Shown in pieces: positions 1 to 12,600 of a stretch of DNA of 64,000 bases. The notes beneath the pieces are model-generated. The model was not told the origin of the DNA. It was given only the letters and a program-made list of their open reading frames with translations, and did not search any database. Positions within the stretch are counted from its first letter, which is position 1. Every line of letters begins with the position of its first letter. Position numbers and translations under genes: made by a program. The stretch is from Archivesica marissinica (lineage: Eukaryota; Mollusca; Bivalvia; Venerida; Vesicomyidae), in the NCBI GenBank assembly GCA_014843695.1, contig CM026403.1, forward strand, positions 4,917,281 to 4,981,280. The letters run 5' to 3'.

Positions 1-475
1 ACCTTCTTGTAGACCATTACAACCGTTTATCAATATTTACAGTAATACCCCAGGAAGTAAAGATAAAGATTATTCAAAAGTGTCTGCAACCCATTCTCAG
101 AATACGACATTAATACAGTATCATCAGCGAATAAAAGGAGAAATAGCCTCAAGTCGTCAATAGTTACTGAATCTAAATCTGATTCATTACTATATAAATT
201 ATCGTATGTGTCATTTATGAAAAATATAAATAATAATGGAGAGAGAGGTACACCTTGTTTGACACCGGTATAACTATCAAAACAGTATGTAAGCACCCCT
301 TTAGTTCTTAGTAAGAACTTCTTACACACGATTTGACACTTTCATAACTGTAGCATTTTTATACATTTTGAGGATGCACCAATAGTAATTAGCTAAGCCT
401 ATACCCCATTTCTGTAGACCAAATCGAAGGCCTTTTTCAAATCAACAACCATGGCCAAGTATAATATACGTTTTT
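1..475 (-). pseudogene. Non-LTR retrotransposon (LINE) reverse-transcriptase fragment, decayed
   Basis: Read on the minus strand, about 423-470 encodes a palm motif A-like stretch (LAMVVDLKKAFDLVY). The open stretch 30-329 encodes GVKQGVPLSPLLF followed by FIND and then the catalytic motif FADD (within LLLFADDTVLMSYSENG). The order is that of a non-LTR retrotransposon reverse transcriptase. The two parts are in different frames and are separated by stops near 333-400, so the copy is inactive. It is cut by the window edge at base 1. LINE family (RTE, Jockey or CR1-like) cannot be told from this piece. Confidence 0.82.
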
Positions 476-690
476 CACGAAAGCTATGTGGTGTTGATAG
501 AGTTAACTAATGTGGAACTATAACTACATACTTACTACATACCCAGTTCTAACACTTAGGGCTCCTCCGGTTCCATACATCCAACCAAGACTGTAAAACT
601 TCCGACACAAATCTGGCACAATGGTGCGAGGGTGATCCTACATGTATAAAATCTACCATTAAAACCACATGTCTCTGGTCTGGTGGGGTT
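476..690. other. Unique AT-rich spacer, no feature seen
   Basis: No reading frame, RNA-like fold or repeat recognised. The last bases grade into GT-rich sequence that becomes the 34-bp array. Confidence 0.5.
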
Positions 691-3600
691 GTGTCTATGC
701 GTTTGGAAGATAAGTGGTGTGTGTTTATGCGTGTAGAAGATAAGTGGTGTGTGTATATGTGTGTGGAAGATAAGTGGTGTGTATGTGTCTATGTGTGTGG
801 AAGTTAAGTGGTGTGTATGTGTCTATGTGTGTGGAAGATAAGTGGTGTGTATGTGTCTATGATTGTGAAAGATAAGTGGTATGCATGTGTCTATGCTTGT
901 GAAAGATAAGTGGTGTGTATGTGTCTATGCTTGTGAAAGATAAGTGGTGTGTATGTGTCTATGCTTGTGAAAGATAAGTGGTGTGTATGTGTCTATGCTT
1001 GTGAAAGATAAGTGGTGTGTATGTGTCTATGCTTGTCTATGCTGTGAAAGATAAGTGGTATGTATGTGTCTATGCTGTGAAAGATAAGTGGTGTGTATGT
1101 GTCTATGCTTGTGAAAGATAAGTGGTGTGTATGTGTCTATGCTTGTGAAAGATAAGTGGTGTGTATGTGTCTATGCTTGTGGAAGATAAGTGGTGTGTAT
1201 GTGGCTATGCTTGTGAAAGATAAGTGGTTGTATGTGTCTATGCTTGTGGAAGATAAGTGGTGTGTGTGTATGCTGGTGAAAGATAAGTGGTATGTATGTG
1301 TCTATGCTTGTGGAAGATAAGTGGTGTGTGTATATGCTTGTGAAAGATAAGTGGTATGTATGTGTCTATGCTTGTGAAAGATAAGTGGTGTGTATGTGTC
1401 TATGCTGGTGAAAGATAAGTGGTATGTATGTGTCTATGCTGTGAAAGATAAGTGGTGTGTATGTGGCTATGCTGGTGAAAGATAAGTGGTGTGTATGTGT
1501 CTATGCTGGTGAAAGATAAGTGGTATGTATGTGTCTATGCTGGTGAAAGATAAGTGGTGTGTATGTGGCTATGCTGGTGAAAGATAAGTGGTATGTATGT
1601 GTCTATGCTTGTGAAAGATAAGTGGTGTGTGTATATGCTTGTGAAAGATAAGTGGTATGTATGTGTCTATGCTTGTGAAAGATAAGTGGTGTGTGTATAT
1701 GCTTGTGAAAGATAAGTGGTGTGTGTATATGCTTGTGAAAGATAAGTGGTATGTATGTGTCTATGCTTGTGAAAGATAAGTGGTGTGTATGTGTCTATGC
1801 TTGTGAAAGATAAGTGGTGTGTATGTGTCTATGCTTGTGGAAGATAAGTGGTGTGTATGTGTCTATGCTTGTGAAAGATAAGTGGTGTGTATGTGTCTAT
1901 GCTTGTGAAAGATAAGTGGTGTGTATGTGTCTATGCTTGTGAAAGATAAGTGGTGTGTATGTGTCTATGCTTGTGAAAGATAAGTGGTGTGTATGTGTCT
2001 ATGCTTGTGAAAGATAAGTGGTATGTATGTGTCTATGCTTGTGAAAGATAAGTGGTATGTATGTGTCTATGCTTGTGAAAGATAAGTGGTATATGTGTCT
2101 ATGCTTGTGAAAGATAAGTGGTGTGTATGTGTCTATGCTTGTGAAGATAAGTGGTGTGTATGTGTCTATGCTTGTGAAAGATAAGTGGTGTGTGTGTCTA
2201 TGCTTGTGAAAGATAAGTGGTTGTATGTGTCTATGCTGTGAAAGATAAGTGTGTGTATGTGTCTATGCTTGTGAAAGATAAGTGGTATGTATGTGTCTAT
2301 GCTTGTGAAGATAAGTGGTGTGTATGTGTCTATGCTTGTGAAAGATAATGGTGTGGTTGGTTGTATGTGTCTATGCTGTGAAAGATAAGTGGTGTTATGT
2401 GTCTATGCTTGTGAAGATAAGTGGTTGTATGTGTCTATGCTTGTGAAAGATAAGTGGTGTGTATGTGTCTATGTGTGTGAAAGATAAGTGGTGTGTATGT
2501 GTCTATGCTTGTGAAAGATAAGTGGTGTGTATGTGTCTATGCTTGTGAAAGATAAGTGGTGTGTATGTGTCTATGTGTGTGAAAGATAAGTGGTGTGTAT
2601 GTGTCTATGCGTGTGGAAGATAAGTGGTATGTATGTGTCTATGCTTGTGAAAGATAAGTGGTATGTATGTGTCTATGCTTGTGAAAGATAAGTGGTGTGT
2701 ATGTGTCTATGCTTGTGAAAGATAAGTGGTATGTATGTGTCTATGCTTGTGAAAGATAAGTGGTTGTGTGTGTCTATGTAAAGATAAGTGGTATGTATGT
2801 GTCTATGCTTGTGAAAGATAAGTGGTGTGTATGTGTCTATGCGTGTGGAAGATAAGTGGTATGTATGTGTCTATGCTTGTGAAAGATAAGTGGTATGTAT
2901 GTGTCTATGCTTGTGAAAGATAAGTGGTATGTATGTGTCTATGCTTGTGAAAGATAAGTGGTTGTGTGTGTCTATGCATTGGAAGATAAGTGGTGTGTAT
3001 GTGTCTATGCTTGTGAAAGATAAGTGGTGTGTATGTGTATATGCTTGTGAAAGATAAGTGGTGTTAAAGATAAGTGGTGTGTATGTGTCTATGTTGTGAA
3101 GATAAGTGGTGTGTATGTGTCTATGCTTGTGAAAGATAAGTGGTATGTATGTGTCTATGTGTGTGGAAGATAAGTGGTGTTGTGTCTATGCTTGTGAAAG
3201 ATAAGTGGTATGTATGTGTCTATGCTGGTGAAAGATAAGTGGTATGTATGTGTCTATGCTTGTGAAAGATAAGTGGTGTGTATGTGTCTATGCTTGTGAA
3301 AGATAAGTGGTGTGTATGTGTCTATGCTTGTGAAAGATAAGTGGTGTGTATGTGTCTATGCTTGTGAAAGATAAGTGGTGTGTATGTGTCTATGCGTGTG
3401 GAAGATAAGTGGTATGTATGTGTCTATGCTTGTGAAAGATAAGTGGTGTGTATGTGTCTATGCGTGTGGAAGATAAGTGGTATGTATGTGTCTATGCTTG
3501 TGAAAGATAAGTGGTGTGTATGTGTCTATGCTGGTGAAAGATAAGTGGTATGTATGTGTCTATGCTTGTGGAAGATAAGTGGTATGTATGCGTCTATGCT

Positions 3601-6600
3601 TGTGAAAGATAAGTGGTGTGTATGTGTGTATGCGTGTGGAAGATAAGTGGTGTGTATGTGTCTATGCTTGTGAAAGATAAGTGGTGTGTATGTGTATATG
3701 CTTGTGAAAGATAAGTGGTGTGTATGTGTCTATGTGTGTAGAAGATAAGTGGTGTGTATGTGTCTATGTGTGTAGAAGATAAGTGGTGTGTATGTGTCTA
3801 TGCTTGTGAAAGATAAGTGGTATGTATGTGTCTATGTGTGTAGAAGATAAGTGGTGTGTATGTGTCTATGCTTGTGAAAGATAAGTGGTGTGTATGTGTA
3901 TATGCTTGTGAAAGATAAGTGGTGTGTATGTGTCTATGTGTGTAGAAGATAAGTGGTGTGTATGTGTCTATGCTTGTGAAAGATAAGTGGTTGTATGTGT
4001 CTATGTGTGTAGAAGATAAGTGGTGTGTATGTGTCTATGCTTGTGAAAGATAAGTGGTGTGTATGTGTCTATGCTTGTGAAAGATAAGTGGTGTGTATGT
4101 GTCTATGCTTGTGAAAGATAAGTGGTGTGTATGTGTCTATGCTTGTGAAAGATAAGTGGTGTGTATGTGTCTATGCTTGTGAAAGGTAAGTGGTGTGTAT
4201 GTGTCTATGTTTGTGAAAGATAAGTGGTGTGTATGTGTCTATGCTTGTGAAAGATAAGTGGTGTGTATGTGTCTATGCTTGTGGAAGATAAGTGGTGTGT
4301 GTGTGGCTATGCTTGTGGAAGATAAGTGGTGTGTGTATATGCTTGTGGAAGATAAGTGGTGTGTGTATGCTGGTGAAAGATAAGTGGTATGTATGTGTCT
4401 ATGCTTGTGGAAGATAAGTGGTGTGTGTGTATATGCTGGTGAAAGATAAGTGGTATGTATGTGTCTATGCTTGTGAAAGATAAGTGGTGTGTATGTGTCT
4501 ATGCTGGTGAAAGATAAGTGGTATGTATGTGTCTATGCGTGTGAAAGATAAGTGGTGTGTATGTGGCTATGCTGGTGAAAGATAAGTGGTGTGTATGTGT
4601 CTATGCTGGTGAAAGATAAGTGGTATGTATGTGTCTATGCTGGTGAAAGATAAGTGGTGTGTATGTGGCTATGCTGGTGAAAGATAAGTGGTATGTATGT
4701 GTCTATGCTTGTGAAAGATAAGTGGTGTGTGTATATGCTTGTGAAAGATAAGTGGTATGTATGTGTCTATGCTTGTGAAAGATAAGTGGTGTGTGTATAT
4801 GCTTGTGAAAGATAAGTGGTATGTATGTGTCTATGCTTGTGAAAGATAAGTGGTGTGTATGTGTCTATGCTTGTGAAAGATAAGTGGTGTGTATGTGTCT
4901 ATGCTTGTGAAAGATAAGTGGTGTGTATGTGTCTATGCTTGTGAAAGATAAGTGGTGTGTATGTGTCTATGCTTGTGGAAGATAAGTGGTGTGTATGTGT
5001 CTATGCTGGTGAAAGATAAGTGGTGTGTATGTGTCTATGCTTGTGAAAGATAAGTGGTATGTATGTGTCTATGCTTGTGAAAGATAAGTGGTGTGTATGT
5101 GTCTATGCTTGTGAAAGATAAGTGGTATGTATGTGTCTATGCTTGTGAAAGATAAGTGGTATGTATGTGTCTATGCTTGTGAAAGATAAGTGGTATGTAT
5201 GTGTCTATGCTTGTGAAAGATAAGTGGTGTGTATGTGTCTATGCTTGTGAAAGATAAGTGGTGTGTATGTGTCTATGCTTGTGAAAGATAAGTGGTGTGT
5301 GTGTGTCTATGCTTGTGAAAGATAAGTGGTGTGTGTGTGTCTATGCTTGTGAAAGATAAGTGGTGTGTATGTGTCTATGCTTGTGAAAGATAAGTGGTAT
5401 GTATGTGTCTATGCTTGTGAAAGATAAGTGGTGTGTATGTGTCTATGCTTGTGGTGTGTATGTGTCTATGCTTGTGAAAGATAAGTGGTATGTATGTGTC
5501 TATGCTTGTGAAAGATAAGTGGTGTGTATGTGTCTATGCTTGTGAAAGATAAGTGGTATGTATGTGTCTATGCTTGTGAAAGATAAGTGGTGTGTATGTG
5601 TCTATGTGTGTGAAAGATAAGTGGTGTGTATGTGTCTATGCTTGTGAAAGATAAGTGGTGTGTATGTGTCTATGCTTGTGAAAGATAAGTGGTGTGTATG
5701 TGTCTATGTGTGTGAAAGATAAGTGGTGTGTATGTGTCTATGCGTGTGGAAGATAAGTGGTATGTATGTGTCTATGCTTGTGAAAGATAAGTGGTATGTA
5801 TGTGTCTATGCTTGTGAAAGATAAGTGGTATGTATGTGTCTATGCTTGTGAAAGATAAGTGGTATGTGTGTGTCTATGCTTGTGGTGTGTATGCGTGTGG
5901 AAGATAAGTGGTATGTATGTGTCTATGCTTGTGAAAGATAAGTGGTGTGTATGTGTCTATGTGTGTAGAAGATAAGTGGTGTGTATGTGTCTATGTGTGT
6001 AGAAGATAAGTGGTGTGTATGTGTCTATGCTTGTGAAAGATAAGTGGTGTGTATGTGTCTATGATTGTGAAAGATAAGTGGTGTGTATGTGTCTATGCTT
6101 GTGAAAGATAAGTGGTGTGTATGTGTAAATGCGTGTGGAAGATAAGTGGTGTGTATGTGTCTATGCTTGTGGAAGATAAGTGGTGTGTGTGTGTCTATGC
6201 TTGTGGAAGATAAGTGGTGTGTGTATATGCTTGTGGAAGATAAGTGGTGTGTGTATATGCTTGTGGAAGATAAGTGGTGTGTGTGTATATGCTGGTGAAA
6301 GATAAGTGGTATGTATGTGTCTATGCTTGTGAAAGATAAGTGGTTTGTATGTGGCTATGCTTGTGAAAGATAAGTGGTGTGTGTATGTGTCTATGCTTGT
6401 GAAAGATAAGTGGTGTGTATGTGTCTATGTGTGTGAAAGATAAGTGGTGTGTATGTGTCTATGCGTGTGGAAGATAAGTGGTATGTATGTGTCTATGCTT
6501 GTGAAAGATAAGTGGTATGTATGTGTCTATGCGTGTGGAAGATAAGTGGTATGTATGTGTCTATGCTGGTGAAAGATAAGTGGTGTGTATGTGTCTATGC

Positions 6601-9600
6601 TTGTGAAAGATAAGTGGTATGTATGTGTCTATGCTTGTGAAAGATAAGTGGTGTGTATGTGTCTATGCTGGTGAAAGATAAGTGGTATGTATGTGTCTAT
6701 GCTTGTGAAAGATAAGTGGTGTGTATGTGTCTATGCGTGTGGAAGATAAGTGGTATGTATGTGTCTATGCTTGTGAAAGATAAGTGGTGTGTATGTGTCT
6801 ATGCTGGTGAAAGATAAGTGGTATGTATGTGTCTATGCTTGTGGAAGATAAGTGGTATGTATGCGTCTATGCTTGTGAAAGATAAGTGGTGTGTATGTGT
6901 GTATGCGTGTGGAAGATAAGTGGTGTGTATGTGTCTATGCTTGTGAAAGATAAGTGGTGTGTATGTGTATATGCTTGTGAAAGATAAGTGGTGTGTATGT
7001 GTCTATGTGTGTAGAAGATAAGTGGTGTGTATGTGTCTATGTGTGTAGAAGATAAGTGGTGTGTATGTGTCTATGCTTGTGAAAGATAAGTGGTATGTAT
7101 GTGTCTATGTGTGTAGAAGATAAGTGGTGTGTATGTGTCTATGCTGGTGAAAGATAAGTGGTATGTATGTGTCTATGCTGGTGAAAGATAAGTGGTATGT
7201 ATGTGTCTATGCTTGTGAAAGATAAGTGGTGTGTATGTGTCTATGCTTGTGAAAGATAAGTGGTGTGTATGTGTCTATGCTTGTGAAAGATAAGTGGTGT
7301 GTATGTGTCTATGCTTGTGAAAGGTAAGTGGTGTGTATGTGTCTATGTTTGTGAAAGATAAGTGGTGTGTATGTGTCTATGCTTGTGAAAGATAAGTGGT
7401 GTGTATGTGTCTATGCTTGTGGAAGATAAGTGGTGTGTGTGTGGCTATGCTTGTGGAAGATAAGTGGTGTGTGTATATGCTTGTGGAAGATAAGTGGTGT
7501 GTGTGTATGCTGGTGAAAGATAAGTGGTATGTATGTGTCTATGCTTGTGGAAGATAAGTGGTGTGTGTGTATATGCTGGTGAAAGATAAGTGGTATGTAT
7601 GTGTCTATGCTTGTGAAAGATAAGTGGTGTGTATGTGTCTATGCTGGTGAAAGATAAGTGGTATGTATGTGTCTATGCGTGTGAAAGATAAGTGGTGTGT
7701 ATGTGGCTATGCTGGTGAAAGATAAGTGGTGTGTATGTGTCTATGCTGGTGAAAGATAAGTGGTATGTATGTGTCTATGCTGGTGAAAGATAAGTGGTGT
7801 GTATGTGGCTATGCTGGTGAAAGATAAGTGGTATGTATGTGTCTATGCTTGTGAAAGATAAGTGGTGTGTGTATATGCTTGTGAAAGATAAGTGGTATGT
7901 ATGTGTCTATGCTTGTGAAAGATAAGTGGTGTGTGTATATGCTTGTGAAAGATAAGTGGTATGTATGTGTCTATGCTTGTGAAAGATAAGTGGTGTGTAT
8001 GTGTCTATGCTTGTGAAAGATAAGTGGTGTGTATGTGTCTATGCTTGTGGAAGATAAGTGGTGTGTATGTGTCTATGCTGGTGAAAGATAAGTGGTGTGT
8101 ATGTGTCTATGCTTGTGAAAGATAAGTGGTATGTATGTGTCTATGCTTGTGAAAGATAAGTGGTGTGTATGTGTCTATGCTTGTGAAAGATAAGTGGTAT
8201 GTATGTGTCTATGCTTGTGAAAGATAAGTGGTATGTATGTGTCTATGCTTGTGAAAGATAAGTGGTATGTATGTGTCTATGCTTGTGAAAGATAAGTGGT
8301 GTGTATGTGTCTATGCTTGTGAAAGATAAGTGGTGTGTATGTGTCTATGCTTGTGAAAGATAAGTGGTGTGTATGTGTCTATGCTTGTGAAAGATAAGTG
8401 GTGTGTATGTGTCTATGCTTGTGAAAGATAAGTGGTGTGTATGTGTCTATGCTTGTGAAAGATAAGTGGTATGTATGTGTCTATGCTTGTGAAAGATAAG
8501 TGGTGTGTATGTGTCTATGCTGTGTGTGTATGTTATGCTTGTGAAAGATAAGTGGTGTGTATGTGTCTATGCTTGTGAAAGATAAGTGGTGTGTATGTGT
8601 CTATGCTTGTGAAAGATAAGTGGTATGTATGTGTCTATGCTTGTGAAAGATAAGTGGTGTATGTGTCTATGTGTGAAAGATAAGTGGTGTGTATGTGTCT
8701 ATGCTTGTGAAAGATAAGTGGTGTGTATGTGTCTATGCTTGTGAAAGATAAGTGGTGTATGTGTCTATGTGTGAAAGATAAGTGGTGTGTATGTGTCTAT
8801 GCTGTGAAAGATAAGTGGTTGTATGTGTCTATGCTTGTGAAAGATAAGTGGTGTGTATGTGTCTATGCTTGTGAAAGATAAGTGGTATGTATGTGTCTAT
8901 GCTTGTGAAAGATAAGTGGTGTGTATGTGTCTATGCTTGTGAAAGATAAGTGGTATGTATGTGTCTATGCTTGTGAAAGATAAGTGGTGTGTATGTGTCT
9001 ATGCGTGTGAAAGATAAGTGGTGTGTATGTGTCTATGCTTGTGAAAGATAAGTGGTGTGTATGTGTCTATGCTTGTGAAAGATAAGTGGTGTGTATGTGT
9101 CTATGTGTGTGAAAGATAAGTGGTGTGTATGTGTCTATGCTTGTGAAAGATAAGTGGTGTGTATGTGTCTATGCTTGTGAAAGATAAGTGGTGTGTATGT
9201 GTCTATGCTTGTGAAAGATAAGTGGTGTGTATGTGTCTATGCTTGTGAAAGATAAGTGGTGTGTATGTGTCTATGCTTGTGAAAGATAAGTGGTGTGTAT
9301 GTGTCTATGCGTGTGAAAGATAAGTGGTGTGTATGTGTCTATGCTTGTGAAAGATAAGTGGTGTGTATGTGTCTATGCTTGTGAAAGATAAGTGGTGTGT
9401 ATGTGTCTATGTGTGTGAAAGATAAGTGGTGTGTATGTGTCTATGCTTGTGAAAGATAAGTGGTGTGTATGTGTCTATGCTGGTGAAAGATAAGTGGTGT
9501 GTATGTGTCTATGCTTGTGAAAGATAAGTGGTGTGTATGTGTCTATGCTTGTGAAAGATAAGTGGTGTGTATGTGTCTATGCTTGTGAAAGATAAGTGGT

Positions 9601-12600
9601 ATGTATGTGTCTATGCTTGTGAAAGATAAGTGGTGTGTGTTATGCTTGTGAAAGATAAGTGGTATGTATGTGTCTATGCTTGTGAAAGATAAGTGGTGTG
9701 TATGTGTCTATGCTTGTGAAAGATAAGTGGTGTGTATGTGTCTATGCTTGTGGAAGATAAGTGGTGTGTATGTGTCTATGCTTGTGAAAGATAAGTGGTG
9801 TGTATGTGTCTATGCTTGTGAAAGATAAGTGGTATGTATGTGTCTATGCTTGTGAAAGATAAGTGGTGTGTATGTGTCTATGCTTGTGAAAGATAAGTGG
9901 TATGTATGTGTCTATGCTTGTGAAAGATAAGTGGTGTGTATGTGTCTATGCTTGTGAAAGATAAGTGGTATGTATGTGTCTATGCTTGTGAAAGATAAGT
10001 GGTGTGTATGTGTCTATGCTTGTGAAAGATAAGTGGTGTGTATGTGTCTATGCTTGTGAAAGATAAGTGGTGTGTATGTGTCTATGCTTGTGAAAGATAA
10101 GTGGTGTGTATGTGTCTATGCTTGTGAAAGATAAGTGGTGTGTATGTGTCTATGCTTGTGGTGTGTATGTGTCTATGCTTGTGAAAGATAAGTGGTATGT
10201 ATGTGTCTATGCTTGTGAAAGATAAGTGGTGTGTATGTGTCTATGCTTGTGAAAGATAAGTGGTATGTATGTGTCTATGCTTGTGAAAGATAAGTGGTGT
10301 GTATGTGTCTATGCTTGTGAAAGATAAGTGGTGTGTATGTGTCTATGCTTGTGAAAGATAAGTGGTATGTATGTGTCTATGCTTGTGAAAGATAAGTGGT
10401 GTGTATGTGTCTATGCTTGTGAAAGATAAGTGGTGTGTATGTGTCTATGCTTGTGAAAGATAAGTGGTATGTATGTGTCTATGCTTGTGAAAGATAAGTG
10501 GTGTGTATGTGTCTATGCTTGTGAAAGATAAGTGGTGTGTATGTGTNNNNNNNNNNNNNNNNNNNNNNNNNNNNNNNNNNNNNNNNNNNNNNNNNNNNNN
10601 NNNNNNNNNNNNNNNNNNNNNNNNNNNNNNNNNNNNNNNNNNNNNNNNNNNNNNNNNNNNNNNNNNNNNNNNNNNNNNNNNNNNNNNNNNNNNNNNNNNN
10701 NNNNNNNNNNNNNNNNNNNNNNNNNNNNNNNNNNNNNNNNNNNNNNNNNNNNNNNNNNNNNNNNNNNNNNNNNNNNNNNNNNNNNNNNNNNNNNNNNNNN
10801 NNNNNNNNNNNNNNNNNNNNNNNNNNNNNNNNNNNNNNNNNNNNNNNNNNNNNNNNNNNNNNNNNNNNNNNNNNNNNNNNNNNNNNNNNNNNNNNNNNNN
10901 NNNNNNNNNNNNNNNNNNNNNNNNNNNNNNNNNNNNNNNNNNNNNNNNNNNNNNNNNNNNNNNNNNNNNNNNNNNNNNNNNNNNNNNNNNNNNNNNNNNN
11001 NNNNNNNNNNNNNNNNNNNNNNNNNNNNNNNNNNNNNNNNNNNNNNNNNNNNNNNNNNNNNNNNNNNNNNNNNNNNNNNNNNNNNNNNNNNNNNNNNNNN
11101 NNNNNNNNNNNNNNNNNNNNNNNNNNNNNNNNNNNNNNNNNNNNNNNNNNNNNNNNNNNNNNNNNNNNNNNNNNNNNNNNNNNNNNNNNNNNNNNNNNNN
11201 NNNNNNNNNNNNNNNNNNNNNNNNNNNNNNNNNNNNNNNNNNNNNNNNNNNNNNNNNNNNNNNNNNNNNNNNNNNNNNNNNNNNNNNNNNNNNNNNNNNN
11301 NNNNNNNNNNNNNNNNNNNNNNNNNNNNNNNNNNNNNNNNNNNNNNNNNNNNNNNNNNNNNNNNNNNNNNNNNNNNNNNNNNNNNNNNNNNNNNNNNNNN
11401 NNNNNNNNNNNNNNNNNNNNNNNNNNNNNNNNNNNNNNNNNNNNNNNNNNNNNNNNNNNNNNNNNNNNNNNNNNNNNNNNNNNNNNNNNNNNNNNNNNNN
11501 NNNNNNNNNNNNNNNNNNNNNNNNNNNNNNNNNNNNNNNNNNNNNNGGTGAAAGATAAGTGGTATGTATGTGTCTATGCTTGTGGAAGATAAGTGGTGTG
11601 TGTGTATATGCTGGTGAAAGATAAGTGGTGTGTATGTGTCTATGCTTGTGAAAGATAAGTGGTGTGTATGTGTCTATGCTTGTGAAAGATAAGTGGTGTG
11701 TATGTGTCTATGCTTGTGAAGTGTTGTGTGTGTGAAAGATAAGTGGTGTGTATGTGTCTATGCTTGTGAAAGATAAGTGGTGTTTGTGTCTATGCTTGTG
11801 AAAGATAATGGTGTGTATGTGTCTATGCTTGTGAAAGATAAGTGGTTGTATGTGTCTATGCTTGTGAAAGTAAGTGTGTGTGTTATGCTTGTGAAAGATA
11901 AGTGGTGTGTATGTGTCTATGCTTGTGAAAGATAAGTGGTGTGTATGTGTCTATGCTTGTGAAAGATAAGTGGTGTGTATGTGTCTATGCTTGTGAAAGA
12001 TAAGTGGTGTGTATGTGTCTATGCTTGTGAAAGATAAGTGGTTTGTATGTGTCTATGCTTGTGAAAGATAAGTGGTGTGTATGTGTCTATGCTGGTGAAA
12101 GATAAGTGGTTGTATGTGTCTATGCTTGTGAAGATAAGTGGTATGTATGTGTCTATGCTTGTGAAAGATAAGTGGTGTGTATGTGTCTATGCGTGTGGAA
12201 GATAAGTGGTGTGTATGTGTCTATGCTTGTGAAAGATAAGTGGTGTGTATGTGTCTATGCTTGTGAAAGATAAGTGGTGTGTATGTGTCTATGCTTGTGA
12301 AGAAAGATAAGTGGTGTGTATGTGTCTATGCTTGTGAAGATAAGTGGTGTGTATGTGTCTATGCTTGTGAAAGATAAGTGGTGTGTATGTGTCTATGCTT
12401 GTGAAAGATAAGTGGTGTGTATGTGTCTATGCTTGTGAAAGATAAGTGGTGTATGTGTCTATGCTTGTGAAAGATAAGTGGTATGTATGTGTCTATGCTT
12501 GTGAAAGATAAGTGGTGTGTATGTGTCTATGCTTGTGGGTGTTGTGTTTGCTGTGAAAGATAAGTGGTATGTATGTGTCTATGCTTGTGAAAGATAAGTG

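Noticed and set aside
10503..11592. Long frames across runs of N (also at 36105-37309 and 60946-62253)
   Set aside because: They consist almost only of unknown bases in scaffold gaps and have no coding evidence.
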